Positions 8,901-18,382 of a stretch of DNA of 64,000 nt are shown piece after piece. The stretch is from Prevotellaceae bacterium UBA7028 (GTDB lineage Bacteria; Bacteroidota; Bacteroidia; Bacteroidales; Bacteroidaceae), in the NCBI GenBank assembly GCA_002494215.1, contig DLBF01000040.1, positions 18,929 through 82,928 on the forward strand, written 5' to 3'. A program made the position numbers and the translations under genes. The notes below the pieces were generated by a model. The model made no database searches and was not told the DNA's origin. It was given only the letters and a program-made list of their open reading frames with translations. The stretch's first letter is position 1. Each line of letters begins with the position of its first letter.

Positions 8901-11900
8901 ATACTGATAACAAGCTGACCGTCCGCATTGACGCTAACCTTGAACTTGTTGTCCTTGTTACCATGAGTAAAGATGTCACCGCCATTGGTTACACGAACCC
9001 ACATATCGGCAGAGAAGGACTTGTTCTTCAGGTTGTAGCTTGCCTCGGTATAAGCAGCACGCTCTGTATTCTGTGCAGACAATGCCACATCATGCTGTAT
9101 TTCTGAACCATTCAGAATACCACTAACGACAAAGTTATTCTTTGTCAGCATCTCCTTCTGGATATCCTCGTTGAAGGTTACGCTAATCTCATCACCGCTG
9201 TTCAGTACACCGTCGCTTGGATTAGCAGCGCCAAAGAGTTGCGGACGGCTCAGGTCCTTCACCACAGTGATGATTTCACTCTCGGAAGTCACAGGTTTAC
9301 CACCGAAGATTGCAGAACTCTGTGCGCGGAACTGATAAACGCCATCAATCCACTTAGAGTCATTCATATCCACAGCAAGATTTATAACACCATTTTCAGG
9401 CAACAGTTTCTGAGCAGCATTCTCGCGTACTAATGAATCGGGAATATAACTCTCAAGCAGACTCCACGTTTGTTCGCCTGGAGCCATGTATTGCAAGTTG
9501 ACACTCTTCAGACCAGTAAAATGACGGTCAAAGCCTGTCACCTGAATCTTCAGGTCGTCCTTAACAGTGGTGTTGTTCACCACATTCTTGTTAATGGCCA
9601 TTTGCACGGGTGTGCTGGCAGGTACAAATTCAGCACTAAGGGTTACATAGCTGGCAATTGCACCATGAATAGATGTAGGATCGTTCTGACATTGGCTTGT
9701 CAGTGCCAACTGAATACCATCATACTTCGTTACATCCAGATTGCCCTGCTGCAAAGTAAGAATCATCTTCACTGTTTCGTTGGCAGGCACCAAGATGGAA
9801 CGTCCGTTGCCAATAGGGCCTGTGGGCAGACTCAGCAGAGCACCTGCCTCGTTTGTACCATCAACAGGAACAAGGTTGAAGTAGGCATCTGTGTTCGTTG
9901 CTGAGTTATTCTTCAACTGCAATTCGAACTGAGCCTTACCACCTGTAGGCACACCTGTCAGCATATTATTTCTGCAGGTAATCTCAGGATCTTCCATCTG
10001 CACGGTAGCCGTTGACAACTCAGTACCTACCTGATAGTACTTCGTCACTTCCTGACCCTCATATGGGCAAGAGCTCTGACCACCCATCGTACGGAAGACA
10101 GGTCCACGGTTTCCTGAGGCTGGATATATATCCATTGAGAAAGAGTCATCGCTTCCACTATCAGCCAACGTGTAACTGAAGGTAGTTGTCGTTGTTTCCT
10201 CGGTAGTCTCGCTTTCTGTATTCTCCCATGTGGTGTTGGTCGTAGTCTCGGCATCAAGACCCAAGCCATTCCAGGTGAAACCTAAGTCAGCAGAGAAGAT
10301 GTATGTCCAATTGTGTGTATAAGAGATTGTCCTTGAATGAGTCTTCTCGCTTGTGGTGCTTTCCGTAATTTCTGTACCACCGCCAAATGACACGTTCTTC
10401 TTATCCTTGCCTTCCTTGAAAAGATTCAGCTTGTATTCCTCTTCCTGCTCAATGATTTTTTCCCAACAATCTATCTGGTCATTGTAGAAAGACACCATAT
10501 CAGGACCTTCCTGCTTAGCAAGAACTTTGTAGGTACCAGGCTTACCAAAATTGGGATCATCACTTGACAACGCTGACACATACATATTCTCGTCAGTGTT
10601 GTTTTTAGCAGTATTCACATTAACATTAGGAACTATCAGCTCGTTACGTACCTCTTCCAAGTGAGGAATCAGGATATTAATAATGTGATATTGCGTATAA
10701 ACAAAGTTGGTACTAAACTTCTTACTCATTGTAATCACATCATCCACTCCTACTTCCAGATTACCTTGTTTGTTTTTCATTAGTCCGACCGAGCGGGCCT
10801 TTCCAAATAACAGGTTCGTACTCTTTCCTATATAGACATCACCATCGGCACCTACGAAATCAGGATCACTGCTTGTGCTGATAGCGCGTGTAGCCTCAAG
10901 TGTCGTTATATGAGAATCTATCGTGTCGTTCTGCATAACACGGTCAAAGCCAGTTGATATATCTGCTATCACATCGCTTTCTGACTGTACCGAAACACCA
11001 AAACCTGTATTAGTGGTGAAATCAGGACCTGCATGGATATTCAGCATGGCATCGTTGTCCTGAACATGAGTACCCAAGGTATCCTTGGATTCTACGGTTA
11101 TCTTACCAGTCTCCCAAGTAGAGAATGAAGAGTCGCCATAAGGATCATGGAGAATCATCTCGACCTCAGAAGGTCCCTCCGTTGTAAAGTTAGTTCCTGA
11201 AGGCAGATCGCCGAAGATAATACCCTCCAAGCCTTTCCAACTATATTCGCCACTTCCATTGCTATACGTCATATTCAACGAACGGGTATAGGGGGACTGG
11301 ATATTGGGTAAACCTGCCTGCCACTTATATTTAGCCTTACCTAACGAATCGAGTTGCAACTGGTTAGACTTCAGATCCAGTACCTTACCGGCATTCGTGG
11401 GATCATCTGCATTCTGTACCACCTGACTTGAACTCAAAGCGTTGCTGATAGTTACAATCACGTCTTTCAGGGGAACTTTTGACTCACGTCCGGTATCGGT
11501 CTCTGGCTTTTCGTAATTAGTGTACGTCTCATAGCCTTCCAAGTTGAAGGTATATGTACCAAGCTCTCCAAAGATGGGATACCCAAAAGTATAAGTAACA
11601 GAGTTACCCGTTTTGGTATAAGCATTGAGATCATTACTTTCTTTCGTCAGAGGATCAACATAAGTTACCTGAGATTTTCCAAAGACTCCTGCAGGAGCTT
11701 TTTCCTGCGTAACGTTTAATACGGGATCAGAATGTACTGTTTGCTTGAACAAGGCAACATAACTGAAGTAGCGGTACTTACCATCATCACCTACAACACT
11801 ATCCTTCAGTTCCACTGTAGCATCACTGGCATCAATACGTGGCAGATTCTCCGATTCAAACTTATAAACCTTATCTGCATCAGCGTTATCCATCTTCACA

Positions 11901-14900
11901 GAAACTACCTTGTAGTCCAGAGGAGGCAGCATAACACCAAATTCACCAGTCTCGGCTGATGTCGTAATCACAATATTCTTGGCATCGCTTTCATATTCAC
12001 CACCTGTAAGATATGCATCACCGGGATTTTCCATACCTTCGGGATGTGTCAGTTCGGTTTTTGTTTTTACAGGCACATAACCAAGGCTCACCAGATGACT
12101 CTCGTCCTGGAAATCCTCATAAGCATTAATCATATATCTCTTATCGGGAATCTCCAATGTGATGACTGCCTTACCTATGTTATTATTACTCAAACCGAAG
12201 CCCAAAGGTTTGTTACCTTCAATGGCACCACCTACTATACGTCCTGCTACAGGAACCAAGGTATTATCAATGAATACCAAGCCTGACCTTGGGCTGACAA
12301 ACTCTTCATAGGTCTGGTTTGTGCCAGCAGGATCTTCTGGAATACGGCCTCCATCGACAAATGTATGACCATCTCTTACAGCAGTAAGATAGTGCTTGCC
12401 AATGGGAACATCCACAACGAACTCACCTTCTGCATTGGTCTGTACAGGCTCGTTGTTACGCGAAACGGCACGACCATCTACATAGATGGATACACTGTCA
12501 ACAGGAATGTTCGTACCAGCATAAAGGATGGTACCTTTGACCTCAAATGAACTGACATCAGTAAAGTCAACACTATTATGTACCAAAGAAGAAGCACTGA
12601 CAAATCGGCTTTGTTTCTGAGGAGAGAACTCATGACTGTTCTTCAAAGGAACCACATTATAATTTGTTCCCTCTCCAGTAAATGGAACACCTTGGATGGT
12701 AAAATTACCGTCCATGTCAGTCTTTGCCTTCAGAGCCAAGTACATAGGTGTTTCTGTGTCAGGTTCTACGTTACCATCTATCACACCATGGTGCTGGTTA
12801 TAGACAGTACCTTCACGTGAGTAGTCAAAGAACTGTGTGTTCAGACCCTCGTCGAAGGTCCAGTAAGTCTCCAGATTCTTCTCGTTACCGACTAGAAGAT
12901 GGTCAAAGTTTTCCTTGACCTCGTCCTCTGTCAGACACTTCTTCCACAAACGGAAATCGTCTATGTAACCCTGAAGGTAACCCAGCTCAAAGGCGGTAGA
13001 GCTAGACAGCGTCAGACTTCCACTAAAGGTTTTCGTTGACTTCTTTACTACGGGAAGTCCGTCCTCATCATAACTAATTACATACGCTGTCAACGTACCT
13101 CCTGTACGGGTTAATGTTACATGGCTATACTTTTCTTTCTCCAGTTTCAGGCCAAAGTATTGAATGTTATCTGACCCATTGCAGAACATCAGCTCTCCGT
13201 TTACTGTCACACCAAGGCCTTTATTCTCACCTTGGAGACGGGCCACATAAGTACGTGTGAAAACCTCAGGCTTAATCCACATCTGAATAGAGAAGTCGCC
13301 AGAAGAGAAGTTGTCCTGAGCATAACTCTCTGTGGGATATTCCCAAGTGGCCTTACCTGATGCATCCTTGAAGTGTAAAGCACGATACTGCGCATTCTCT
13401 CCATCTGAGCCACCGGCTTTCAGTACTGTTACCTCAACACCTTCTACAGAGCTTCCTGAAGAACCATACGTAACACGTCCGCTCACAGTACCCGTAGCCT
13501 GGGAGAAACCATAAACAGTCTTAGAACTATTGACTTCTGAACCATTATCACACTTATCAACTACTGTTACACGATATTCGTAATAGACACCAGGTTGAGC
13601 TGTGTCGTCAGTATAAAGCAAATAGTCATCAGCACTCTGCAGGCGGGCAAGGGGATTCCAAGCCTCGTTGCTTTCTGCAACTTTACGCTCAATAACATAC
13701 TTCTTTGACTTTTCAGAACCTTGATTATCAATGTGCCATGAGAGTTTTACCAATCCAGCATAACTTCCCTTTGTAGCCTCCAATGAATAGAATTGTGCGC
13801 CTGAGCCAATAGCCACTTTCTCGACCGAAGCCTCATTGAGTTTCTTTCCGTCAATAACACCTTCTATTCGGTAGCTGTGAGGAGTACAAGCACCTAAGTT
13901 CTGCTCCTCGGTATAAAGCACATTGGTTTGTGAATCAGTTTTATTTTGGCGATCACTGTGCTTGTCGGTATAACGATGTTCCCATCGGAAAGATGTTTGA
14001 TAGTCCTTGGGAGTGATGGTTATGATGGGTTCAGTTTCTTTATCTACATAGATATTGAATTTGTTACCCCAATTAAGTTTATAACCGACAGATGACCAAG
14101 TTAAGATAACGCGATCCGACGATGTTTGAACATCAGCCTTCAGATTATTTACCGGAACCTTACGGGTCGTATTCACTTTTACCGAAACCTTGGCCTCATC
14201 CTTTTTCGTATCTTCACCCCATTCATTTGCCACATAATAAACATTATAAGTCACATCCGACTCATTTGTATAACCGGTATCCGTATAGGTACGAGTCGCG
14301 TTAGAGTCAATCGCTTTAAGTTTCGTATCGCCACGATATACAACCCACTTGTACTTAGTAAAGTTGTCCGGAATATTTCCTGCGTTCCAGGTAAGGACAA
14401 CTTGCTTCTCAGCTTGTTTAAACTGAGCTTGCAGGTTGGTGGGACGGGCAGAAGGCTGAGCAATATTGACTGTTTTGGTAGTTGTTGAGCTACTATTGGC
14501 GTAGGTTCCACCATCCAGATAATACTTTACGGTGTGATTACCATCTTCTGTTGCAACAGGCAGAGATGTTGTCCAATCACCATTATCAACCTGATATCTC
14601 ATGACTCCCCAATTGGAACCTGAAGGAGCAGTCATCAGTTTCTGGGCCTGTCCATTATAAACAAGGTTATTAACAACAGCAGGGTGGCTGCTTACAGCCA
14701 GCGTCTGTTCCCTGAAGTGCATTCTCACATAAATATAATCACCACCAGCGTTCTTGTTCATTTCACAAGCTCCAGTGAAAGTCTCAGCCCAACATATGGG
14801 GCCAAAATCATCACTGGCACCAGAAGGGCTGCTGTTGGAATTATCCGAGGTATCAATCGAACTGATAACACGCTTTGTTCCGAAATGGCCGCTTAGACTT

Positions 14901-15400
14901 TTACGACTGGTAGTGTAATAAAGATAAATGTATTCACCTCTAGCGTTTTTGTTCAGGTCACCATCAAATCCCTCTGCAGAAACCTTGGTGTAAGTTCTTC
15001 CATCTTTAGAGAGAGTGCTTTTATTAGCGGTTGAAGCAACAATGTCTGTAATATATCCAGTTTCAGGATTAGCACTGTCACTTGTTTTATATGCAAGATA
15101 AATATAATAACCACCGGCTTTGGTGTTAAGGTCCTTGTTAACAATTGTCCAACCGAGGTTTTTGTACTTTTCTTTAAGTGCTTCAATATCTTTGGAAGCA
15201 TCCTTTCCCAGAACTTTCAGTTCCGTGATATAACTCGCTGCAAAAGCAGACGGCAATACTGTGAAAAGCATAAGCAGCATAAACAGCAACTTACTTCTCA
15301 CGCTTACAAAGCTACCCAGCCACTGACTGTGCAGCCGTTGTCCTCCTGAACTAATAGGAGGGGAGAAATAACAATTCTTTTTTTTCATCTCCTTAAACAT
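5927..15400 (-). CDS. Giant secreted multidomain surface protein, 3157 aa
   Basis: The N-terminus has a long basic region then a signal helix (KLLFMLLMLFTVLPSAFAAS). Residues about 55-230 hold three repeats around DLNxxAGGxYIYLxY, like MABP-type beta-prism units. Next come fibronectin III-like modules, then three LamG/concanavalin-like domains (one near residues 690-850, two near 2050-2450), carboxypeptidase-regulatory-like beta sandwiches, a BACON/Ig-like stretch, and a tail with YDLSGRKI...GIYIINGQKKAIK. The Prevotella-type tail implies export across the outer membrane, probably by type IX secretion. Lectin-like domains suggest glycan or host binding; no catalytic motif was recognised. The tail contains micro-repeat DNA in frame (5977-6010, 6057-6085), giving odd residues such as VDSKLSTVNSKLKS. 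MKKKN at 15388 is an alternative start. It diverges from the AraC gene at 15805, a likely regulator. Confidence 0.85.
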   Translation of the reverse strand: MFKEMKKKNCYFSPPISSGGQRLHSQWLGSFVSVRSKLLFMLLMLFTVLPSAFAASYITELKVLGKDASKDIEALKEKYKNLGWTIVNKDLNTKAGGYYIYLAYKTSDSANPETGYITDIVASTANKSTLSKDGRTYTKVSAEGFDGDLNKNARGEYIYLYYTTSRKSLSGHFGTKRVISSIDTSDNSNSSPSGASDDFGPICWAETFTGACEMNKNAGGDYIYVRMHFREQTLAVSSHPAVVNNLVYNGQAQKLMTAPSGSNWGVMRYQVDNGDWTTSLPVATEDGNHTVKYYLDGGTYANSSSTTTKTVNIAQPSARPTNLQAQFKQAEKQVVLTWNAGNIPDNFTKYKWVVYRGDTKLKAIDSNATRTYTDTGYTNESDVTYNVYYVANEWGEDTKKDEAKVSVKVNTTRKVPVNNLKADVQTSSDRVILTWSSVGYKLNWGNKFNIYVDKETEPIITITPKDYQTSFRWEHRYTDKHSDRQNKTDSQTNVLYTEEQNLGACTPHSYRIEGVIDGKKLNEASVEKVAIGSGAQFYSLEATKGSYAGLVKLSWHIDNQGSEKSKKYVIERKVAESNEAWNPLARLQSADDYLLYTDDTAQPGVYYEYRVTVVDKCDNGSEVNSSKTVYGFSQATGTVSGRVTYGSSGSSVEGVEVTVLKAGGSDGENAQYRALHFKDASGKATWEYPTESYAQDNFSSGDFSIQMWIKPEVFTRTYVARLQGENKGLGVTVNGELMFCNGSDNIQYFGLKLEKEKYSHVTLTRTGGTLTAYVISYDEDGLPVVKKSTKTFSGSLTLSSSTAFELGYLQGYIDDFRLWKKCLTEDEVKENFDHLLVGNEKNLETYWTFDEGLNTQFFDYSREGTVYNQHHGVIDGNVEPDTETPMYLALKAKTDMDGNFTIQGVPFTGEGTNYNVVPLKNSHEFSPQKQSRFVSASSLVHNSVDFTDVSSFEVKGTILYAGTNIPVDSVSIYVDGRAVSRNNEPVQTNAEGEFVVDVPIGKHYLTAVRDGHTFVDGGRIPEDPAGTNQTYEEFVSPRSGLVFIDNTLVPVAGRIVGGAIEGNKPLGFGLSNNNIGKAVITLEIPDKRYMINAYEDFQDESHLVSLGYVPVKTKTELTHPEGMENPGDAYLTGGEYESDAKNIVITTSAETGEFGVMLPPLDYKVVSVKMDNADADKVYKFESENLPRIDASDATVELKDSVVGDDGKYRYFSYVALFKQTVHSDPVLNVTQEKAPAGVFGKSQVTYVDPLTKESNDLNAYTKTGNSVTYTFGYPIFGELGTYTFNLEGYETYTNYEKPETDTGRESKVPLKDVIVTISNALSSSQVVQNADDPTNAGKVLDLKSNQLQLDSLGKAKYKWQAGLPNIQSPYTRSLNMTYSNGSGEYSWKGLEGIIFGDLPSGTNFTTEGPSEVEMILHDPYGDSSFSTWETGKITVESKDTLGTHVQDNDAMLNIHAGPDFTTNTGFGVSVQSESDVIADISTGFDRVMQNDTIDSHITTLEATRAISTSSDPDFVGADGDVYIGKSTNLLFGKARSVGLMKNKQGNLEVGVDDVITMSKKFSTNFVYTQYHIINILIPHLEEVRNELIVPNVNVNTAKNNTDENMYVSALSSDDPNFGKPGTYKVLAKQEGPDMVSFYNDQIDCWEKIIEQEEEYKLNLFKEGKDKKNVSFGGGTEITESTTSEKTHSRTISYTHNWTYIFSADLGFTWNGLGLDAETTTNTTWENTESETTEETTTTTFSYTLADSGSDDSFSMDIYPASGNRGPVFRTMGGQSSCPYEGQEVTKYYQVGTELSTATVQMEDPEITCRNNMLTGVPTGGKAQFELQLKNNSATNTDAYFNLVPVDGTNEAGALLSLPTGPIGNGRSILVPANETVKMILTLQQGNLDVTKYDGIQLALTSQCQNDPTSIHGAIASYVTLSAEFVPASTPVQMAINKNVVNNTTVKDDLKIQVTGFDRHFTGLKSVNLQYMAPGEQTWSLLESYIPDSLVRENAAQKLLPENGVINLAVDMNDSKWIDGVYQFRAQSSAIFGGKPVTSESEIITVVKDLSRPQLFGAANPSDGVLNSGDEISVTFNEDIQKEMLTKNNFVVSGILNGSEIQHDVALSAQNTERAAYTEASYNLKNKSFSADMWVRVTNGGDIFTHGNKDNKFKVSVNADGQLVISIGENHYPSGQILEKNTWTFLAFSYDNEGTEGRLSVRAVTANSTMDIFRNKVVAGYNGTGAITLGQNFSGAIHELTLWDKAREMSEAQAEMYKTKVPSTPNLIGYWKLDEGNGLVATDYARNRHMTLVNNSWYLNNDNKAVSINATSGLKIDISACNPTPSDSYAMEMWFKGKKADNAQPSTLFYASNQSVSMGFDANGILTMTVDNAATEMGNANYLDNAWHHLALNVLRNGNATVYVDGAAVKTMSASAVPALSGANLYVGSRAGTQAFTGMVDEIRIWNASMTGDLINSQRTQRLTGKESGLVAYYSFEQMSRATSGIISSIGSAKDLCTGTKVATMQSGDIAYMNDAPAMKVKPEATNVDFNYVANERGIVLTLDEKAARLEGTTLNFTVKGVKDLNGNESSAVSWTAFVKQNNLTWKGDTDVTLEKEVGEAATFEATFTNDGGDSENWTLTGLPTWLTASATSGTLKATLSKTITFTVAESLSTGKYEQTIYLTGNKNISEPLTLNLKVKSKAPDWAVNPKQFDNSMNVIGRVELDNLPMDDEDDIIAAFIGEECRGVAHPTYKERYDGSFITMDIYGNSDKTNGDAGKEITFRAFDASTGALYPVVTPNKTIKFAPLTLQGSYKQPVVFTVEDLVEQSTELQKGWNWLSIYVSPKNKTVPAIFEKIADDVISVKSQGSGWLMNENGSWDGDLNGNLSNTEMYAVQMKNDRTLRIVGQRVDPATTAVTVADGWNWIGYYGLKVSSVSDALANFGPEDGDILKGQCGVTYFDEYEWAGSLPMLEPGLGYMLNVTLGKDETKQFSYPSSTVARYAKAYLFEDMEEVAATEEESAFKPVSFRKYPYNAMMSIKLLNGGVIMPNTEVGVFADNECRAKAQTNAKGVAYLTIPGEDESELTFKIAIGDEIVDAPTVVNFEADGVYGTPKDPVIIELDEATSIQNSKFMIQNGEESIYDLSGRKINVDSKLSTVNSKLKSGIYIINGQKKAIK
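5977..6085. repeat. Micro-repeats inside the giant protein's sorting tail
   Basis: Units agtttagagttgacagttg and gaattttgaattttgaattg, identical in style to intergenic repeats elsewhere in the window, lie in frame on both sides of the YDLSGRK motif. Confidence 0.6.
15341..15364. repeat. Palindromic element in the giant gene's signal region
   Basis: tcctcct...aggagggga arms flank gaactaat, encoding PPISSGG between the start and the signal helix. It resembles the G/C palindromes in other genes and explains the unusually long region before the signal peptide. Confidence 0.35.
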
Positions 15401-15437
15401 TTTAATGATTAATATAGTTTTCTTGTTTTACCTTTCG

Positions 15438-15527
15438 TTAGTTTAGCTTCCTTTGTTTCATGGCACAAGGGAGTTGGGGAAAGAACACAAATAAGACCAG
15501 CACCAGCATAGCCAATGCTCTTGCCAT
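15438..15527 (-). CDS. Possible 29-aa hydrophobic peptide ahead of the giant gene
   Basis: ATG at 15527 opens MARALAMLVLVLFVFFPQLP followed by CAMKQRKLN and a stop 37 bp before the giant gene. It could be a short membrane or leader peptide, parallel in place to the 41-residue peptide before the sulfatase. The frame also runs upstream to 15671 but that part looks non-coding. Evidence is only hydrophobicity and position. Confidence 0.3.
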   Translation of the reverse strand: MARALAMLVLVLFVFFPQLPCAMKQRKLN

Positions 15528-15626
15528 CTTATTTTTCCCACTACCTGCATAAATAAAAAAAATCTTGTTATGTGTGTCGAAAAACAGTTTTTTGGCCACA
15601 AATTTATTATATATAAGTAGAAAGGG

Positions 15627-15687
15627 ACATTCCCATTCGTACAAAAACATTCCTTTTTGTATAAAAAACATTCCTTTTTACCACAAA
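15627..15687. promoter_or_regulatory. Triple direct repeat, operator candidate (acattcc units)
   Basis: Three units beginning acattcc start at 15627, 15647 and 15668 (20 and 21 bp apart), each followed by a T-rich part and then ta/ac plus caaaa or taaaa. They lie between the divergent giant gene and the AraC gene at 15805. The layout copies that at 4498-4553 with an unrelated sequence. The rest of the gap 15401-15764 is A/T-rich with no other clear signal. Confidence 0.6.
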
Positions 15688-15764
15688 AAAGTTACGATTT
15701 GAACGAATTTATCCCCATTTTTCCGAATAATTATTAGTTTCTAGCTACTTTTTTTCTATATATT

Positions 15765-15795
15765 TTTGCAACTATTCACATTTTTTATACTTTTG
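15765..15795 (+). promoter_or_regulatory. Bacteroidota-type promoter of the AraC gene
   Basis: TTTG at 15765-15768, a 19-bp spacer and TACTTTTG at 15788-15795 match TTTG-N19-TAnnTTTG. The ATG at 15805 follows after 9 bp, so the transcript would have almost no leader. Confidence 0.7.
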
Positions 15796-15804
15796 CATTC
15801 CGAA

Positions 15805-16893
15805 ATGATACACACTGACATTTTATACTGGTATGGCATAGCAGCATCATTCTATTTGACAAGCTGCCTGGTTTTCATTATTGTAAGATGCTTCCATACC
15901 TGTCAGGCTCCTAAACATCAGCGTTCTTATATCTGGCCCGACCGTAAGTTGCAGGTTGCTATCTATATGATAGGCTTCGTCTTGCTTCCTTATATTCTCA
16001 ACCCGACAAACCCCAAGGCATGGACGCTCTGGAAGATGTATTTTCCTGGTACGTATTATTTTTATGCGGGTGCATTATTATTCTGTTACTTTGGGTCTGT
16101 GAAACAATGGAACAGTTGGAAGAACGCCAACTGGATTGCAGCCATCGTCGTTAGTATAGCCATGGCTCCATTGATGCTGGATGCTTGGATTCCAGGAGGC
16201 ATACTAAAACCGGGTGTTTCCAAGATATGGAACAAAGTGGTCATTGCCACGACAATAGTCATGATAGGTTACTGCGCCCTGGCCGTATGGCAAGTACGCA
16301 GATGGATTAACGAGACACGCGACGAGAATTACTCTAACCCCGATGACTTCCCCGAAGTATTTGCCCGTCGTGTATGGCTGGCTCCTGTATGGTTCACACC
16401 ATTAATATGGCCAGGGGTTATTTTCGATAGCCCACGCATAATGGCAGTTTGCAATGTATTATTGGCTTTCTTCAACATTACGATGCTTCTCATTGCTATG
16501 CCACCTTGGCGACGTATGGATATGGTTGTAGATACAGAAGACGATTCCACAGAGCAGGAAGAAGACTGGCATGATGCGCAGGCTATAGAACGAGCCAAAA
16601 AGATAATCGAAGAAATCGAGAATTATGTGAAGAAGGGAAAAGGCTTCCTTGATCCTCACTTGAAAATAGATAATGTAGTGGAACACTGCAGCTATAGCCG
16701 CACCTATGTTTCACATGTCTTCAAAACACGCTATGGCGGTTTCTCGCGTTATGTAAACCGCTTGAGGCTGGAGTATTATGAACATTACATAAAACAGCAT
16801 CCCAATGTTACTAAGGATGCTGCTGCACAAGAAAGTGGCTTCAGTTCATATATTGCCTATTATAAGGCAAAAGAGCGATTAGAACACGAGTAA
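15805..16893 (+). CDS. Membrane-embedded AraC-family regulator
   Basis: A 362-residue protein with about six N-terminal transmembrane helices (for example YGIAASFYLTSCLVFIIV and LQVAIYMIGFVLLPYIL) and a C-terminal AraC-type DNA-binding domain (residues about 265-360; DNVVEHCSYSRTYVSHVFKTRYG and DAAAQESGFSSYIAYYKAK regions). I chose the ATG at 15805 because a good promoter ends just before it; the frame is open from 15766 but that would overlap the promoter. Such proteins are thought to sense an envelope or periplasmic signal while bound to the membrane. The divergent giant gene, with a triple repeat between, is the likely target. The gene ends 9 bp from the convergent CotH-like gene. Confidence 0.85.
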   Translation: MIHTDILYWYGIAASFYLTSCLVFIIVRCFHTCQAPKHQRSYIWPDRKLQVAIYMIGFVLLPYILNPTNPKAWTLWKMYFPGTYYFYAGALLFCYFGSVKQWNSWKNANWIAAIVVSIAMAPLMLDAWIPGGILKPGVSKIWNKVVIATTIVMIGYCALAVWQVRRWINETRDENYSNPDDFPEVFARRVWLAPVWFTPLIWPGVIFDSPRIMAVCNVLLAFFNITMLLIAMPPWRRMDMVVDTEDDSTEQEEDWHDAQAIERAKKIIEEIENYVKKGKGFLDPHLKIDNVVEHCSYSRTYVSHVFKTRYGGFSRYVNRLRLEYYEHYIKQHPNVTKDAAAQESGFSSYIAYYKAKERLEHE

Positions 16894-16902
16894 TTCTGCG
16901 GT

Positions 16903-18381
16903 TTACTTAACAGCCACCTTATTATTATTGATAATAGAAATCCCCTTCTTTAGTCCATTGGAGATTCTTCTTCCGCTGAGGTCATAGATGGCAGATTGCT
17001 GTGAATCCTCACTCTTCACTCTTAGTTCTTCACTTACCGTGATGCCATCCTCGGTATCCGATTCCTTAATGCCGAAGTAGGCATCCATCTCACGGAAACG
17101 ATTGGCATACCATTTTTCTATAAAGTCAATCTCGCGGGTCAAATCCAGAACATACATTGGGCGTGACTTTTGTGCCTCGAAATGGTCTGTCATGCGTTGC
17201 CAAGCGCCGCTGTTGAGGAAGAGGTCGCGGTAAAGCTCCAACTTCTTGTTAATGGAGGAAGGCGAGAAAGCCCCTTCCCTACCCTCTATCCAACGCTGCT
17301 TAAGGATAGCCAGATACTCCTCATCTCCGTAAATAAATCCATAGGGATAAGCCGTATTGTTAAAAATCGCATTCAAAGGCCACTCTGTATAGTTCCCATC
17401 GTAGTATTTGCCCTCATAGTGACCACCAAAGCTGGTATCCAAATCCCATGGAGTGACAACAAACTTACGTCGCTCTGAATCCGCAGGGTCAGAATCGTTA
17501 ATGTCCTTATTGATATTGCGGATACTAAGGAAACGATTCTTGTTGCCCCAGTTGTCGCTGATGCAAAGCGCCATAACAAAGAGCTGATAATCAGCTAAGT
17601 TCTGAAGATAGAAATAACGCTTGACATAGTTCACGTTACGACCATTCAATATTGCATCCTGCAAAGGTTGCCAAATCTTAGCACCTCCATACTCCTCAGG
17701 GTAAGACAGTTCCCATGCATTATGCCATTCTATCACACAGGCAGAGGAGTCTGGGCTATAACAGGGCTCATTCTGATTCAGGATATCATTTGTACCGCTC
17801 TTATATAGTACGCCCCTCAGCAACACACTACCATCCTCCTTTACTTGAAATTTCTTCAGATTAAGGAGTTTACGGTTGATACGGTCCATAAGATGATAGA
17901 TACCATAGTACCGGTCGTTGATATACATCTCTACAAACTTTCCCTCCGTGCCATTACGCCCATCAAACTCTGTATCGTAAGGCAAACGCGAGAACTCGTT
18001 CCAGATATCATAGGCCACACGGTTACGCATGCAAATGCGGTCTATGGCCATAGCATCCAGAATCCAGGATGAACAGGAACGCATACCCAGGAGCGCAGAA
18101 TCAGCTTCCTCGGAATAGTCAGGGGTACGCAACTTCATGTTAAGAGAAGGCTTACACATATACAGACTGGCTGTAGCACCGCGCGTTTTGAACTTGGCGG
18201 GCAACTCCACTACGGCTCCATCCGTATCTGTAAGTACCATGGAGCCATTCACATAATCCATTCCAGGCGTTACTTCGCCATCAAAAGAAATCTTCAGGAC
18301 GGGAAGTTTGTGTGTATCAGCGCTGCAAATAAAAGGATTAAATAGGGATAGAAATAGGAAACAAAGGATAATACGCATCAT
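16903..18381 (-). CDS. Secreted CotH-kinase-like protein with sorting tail
   Basis: A 492-residue protein with a signal peptide (MMRIILCFLFLSLFNPFICS), the CotH-fold motifs GIYHLMDRINR at 160-170 and PWDLDTSFGG at 311-320, and a C-terminal YDLSGRRI...GISIINNNKVAVK tail. CotH relatives are atypical protein kinases of spore coats; in Bacteroidota similar secreted proteins are common and their substrates unknown. The WDLD aspartates look like the metal-binding pair. Just before the tail, DNA of the type cactcttcactcttagttcttcact (17009-17033) is an in-frame micro-repeat, giving EELRVKSEDS. The stop of this gene faces the AraC gene; it starts 1 bp from the stop of cdsA, so it may be the last gene of that operon, although it is unlikely to share a function. 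Confidence 0.8.
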   Translation of the reverse strand: MMRIILCFLFLSLFNPFICSADTHKLPVLKISFDGEVTPGMDYVNGSMVLTDTDGAVVELPAKFKTRGATASLYMCKPSLNMKLRTPDYSEEADSALLGMRSCSSWILDAMAIDRICMRNRVAYDIWNEFSRLPYDTEFDGRNGTEGKFVEMYINDRYYGIYHLMDRINRKLLNLKKFQVKEDGSVLLRGVLYKSGTNDILNQNEPCYSPDSSACVIEWHNAWELSYPEEYGGAKIWQPLQDAILNGRNVNYVKRYFYLQNLADYQLFVMALCISDNWGNKNRFLSIRNINKDINDSDPADSERRKFVVTPWDLDTSFGGHYEGKYYDGNYTEWPLNAIFNNTAYPYGFIYGDEEYLAILKQRWIEGREGAFSPSSINKKLELYRDLFLNSGAWQRMTDHFEAQKSRPMYVLDLTREIDFIEKWYANRFREMDAYFGIKESDTEDGITVSEELRVKSEDSQQSAIYDLSGRRISNGLKKGISIINNNKVAVK

Positions 18382-18382
18382 T

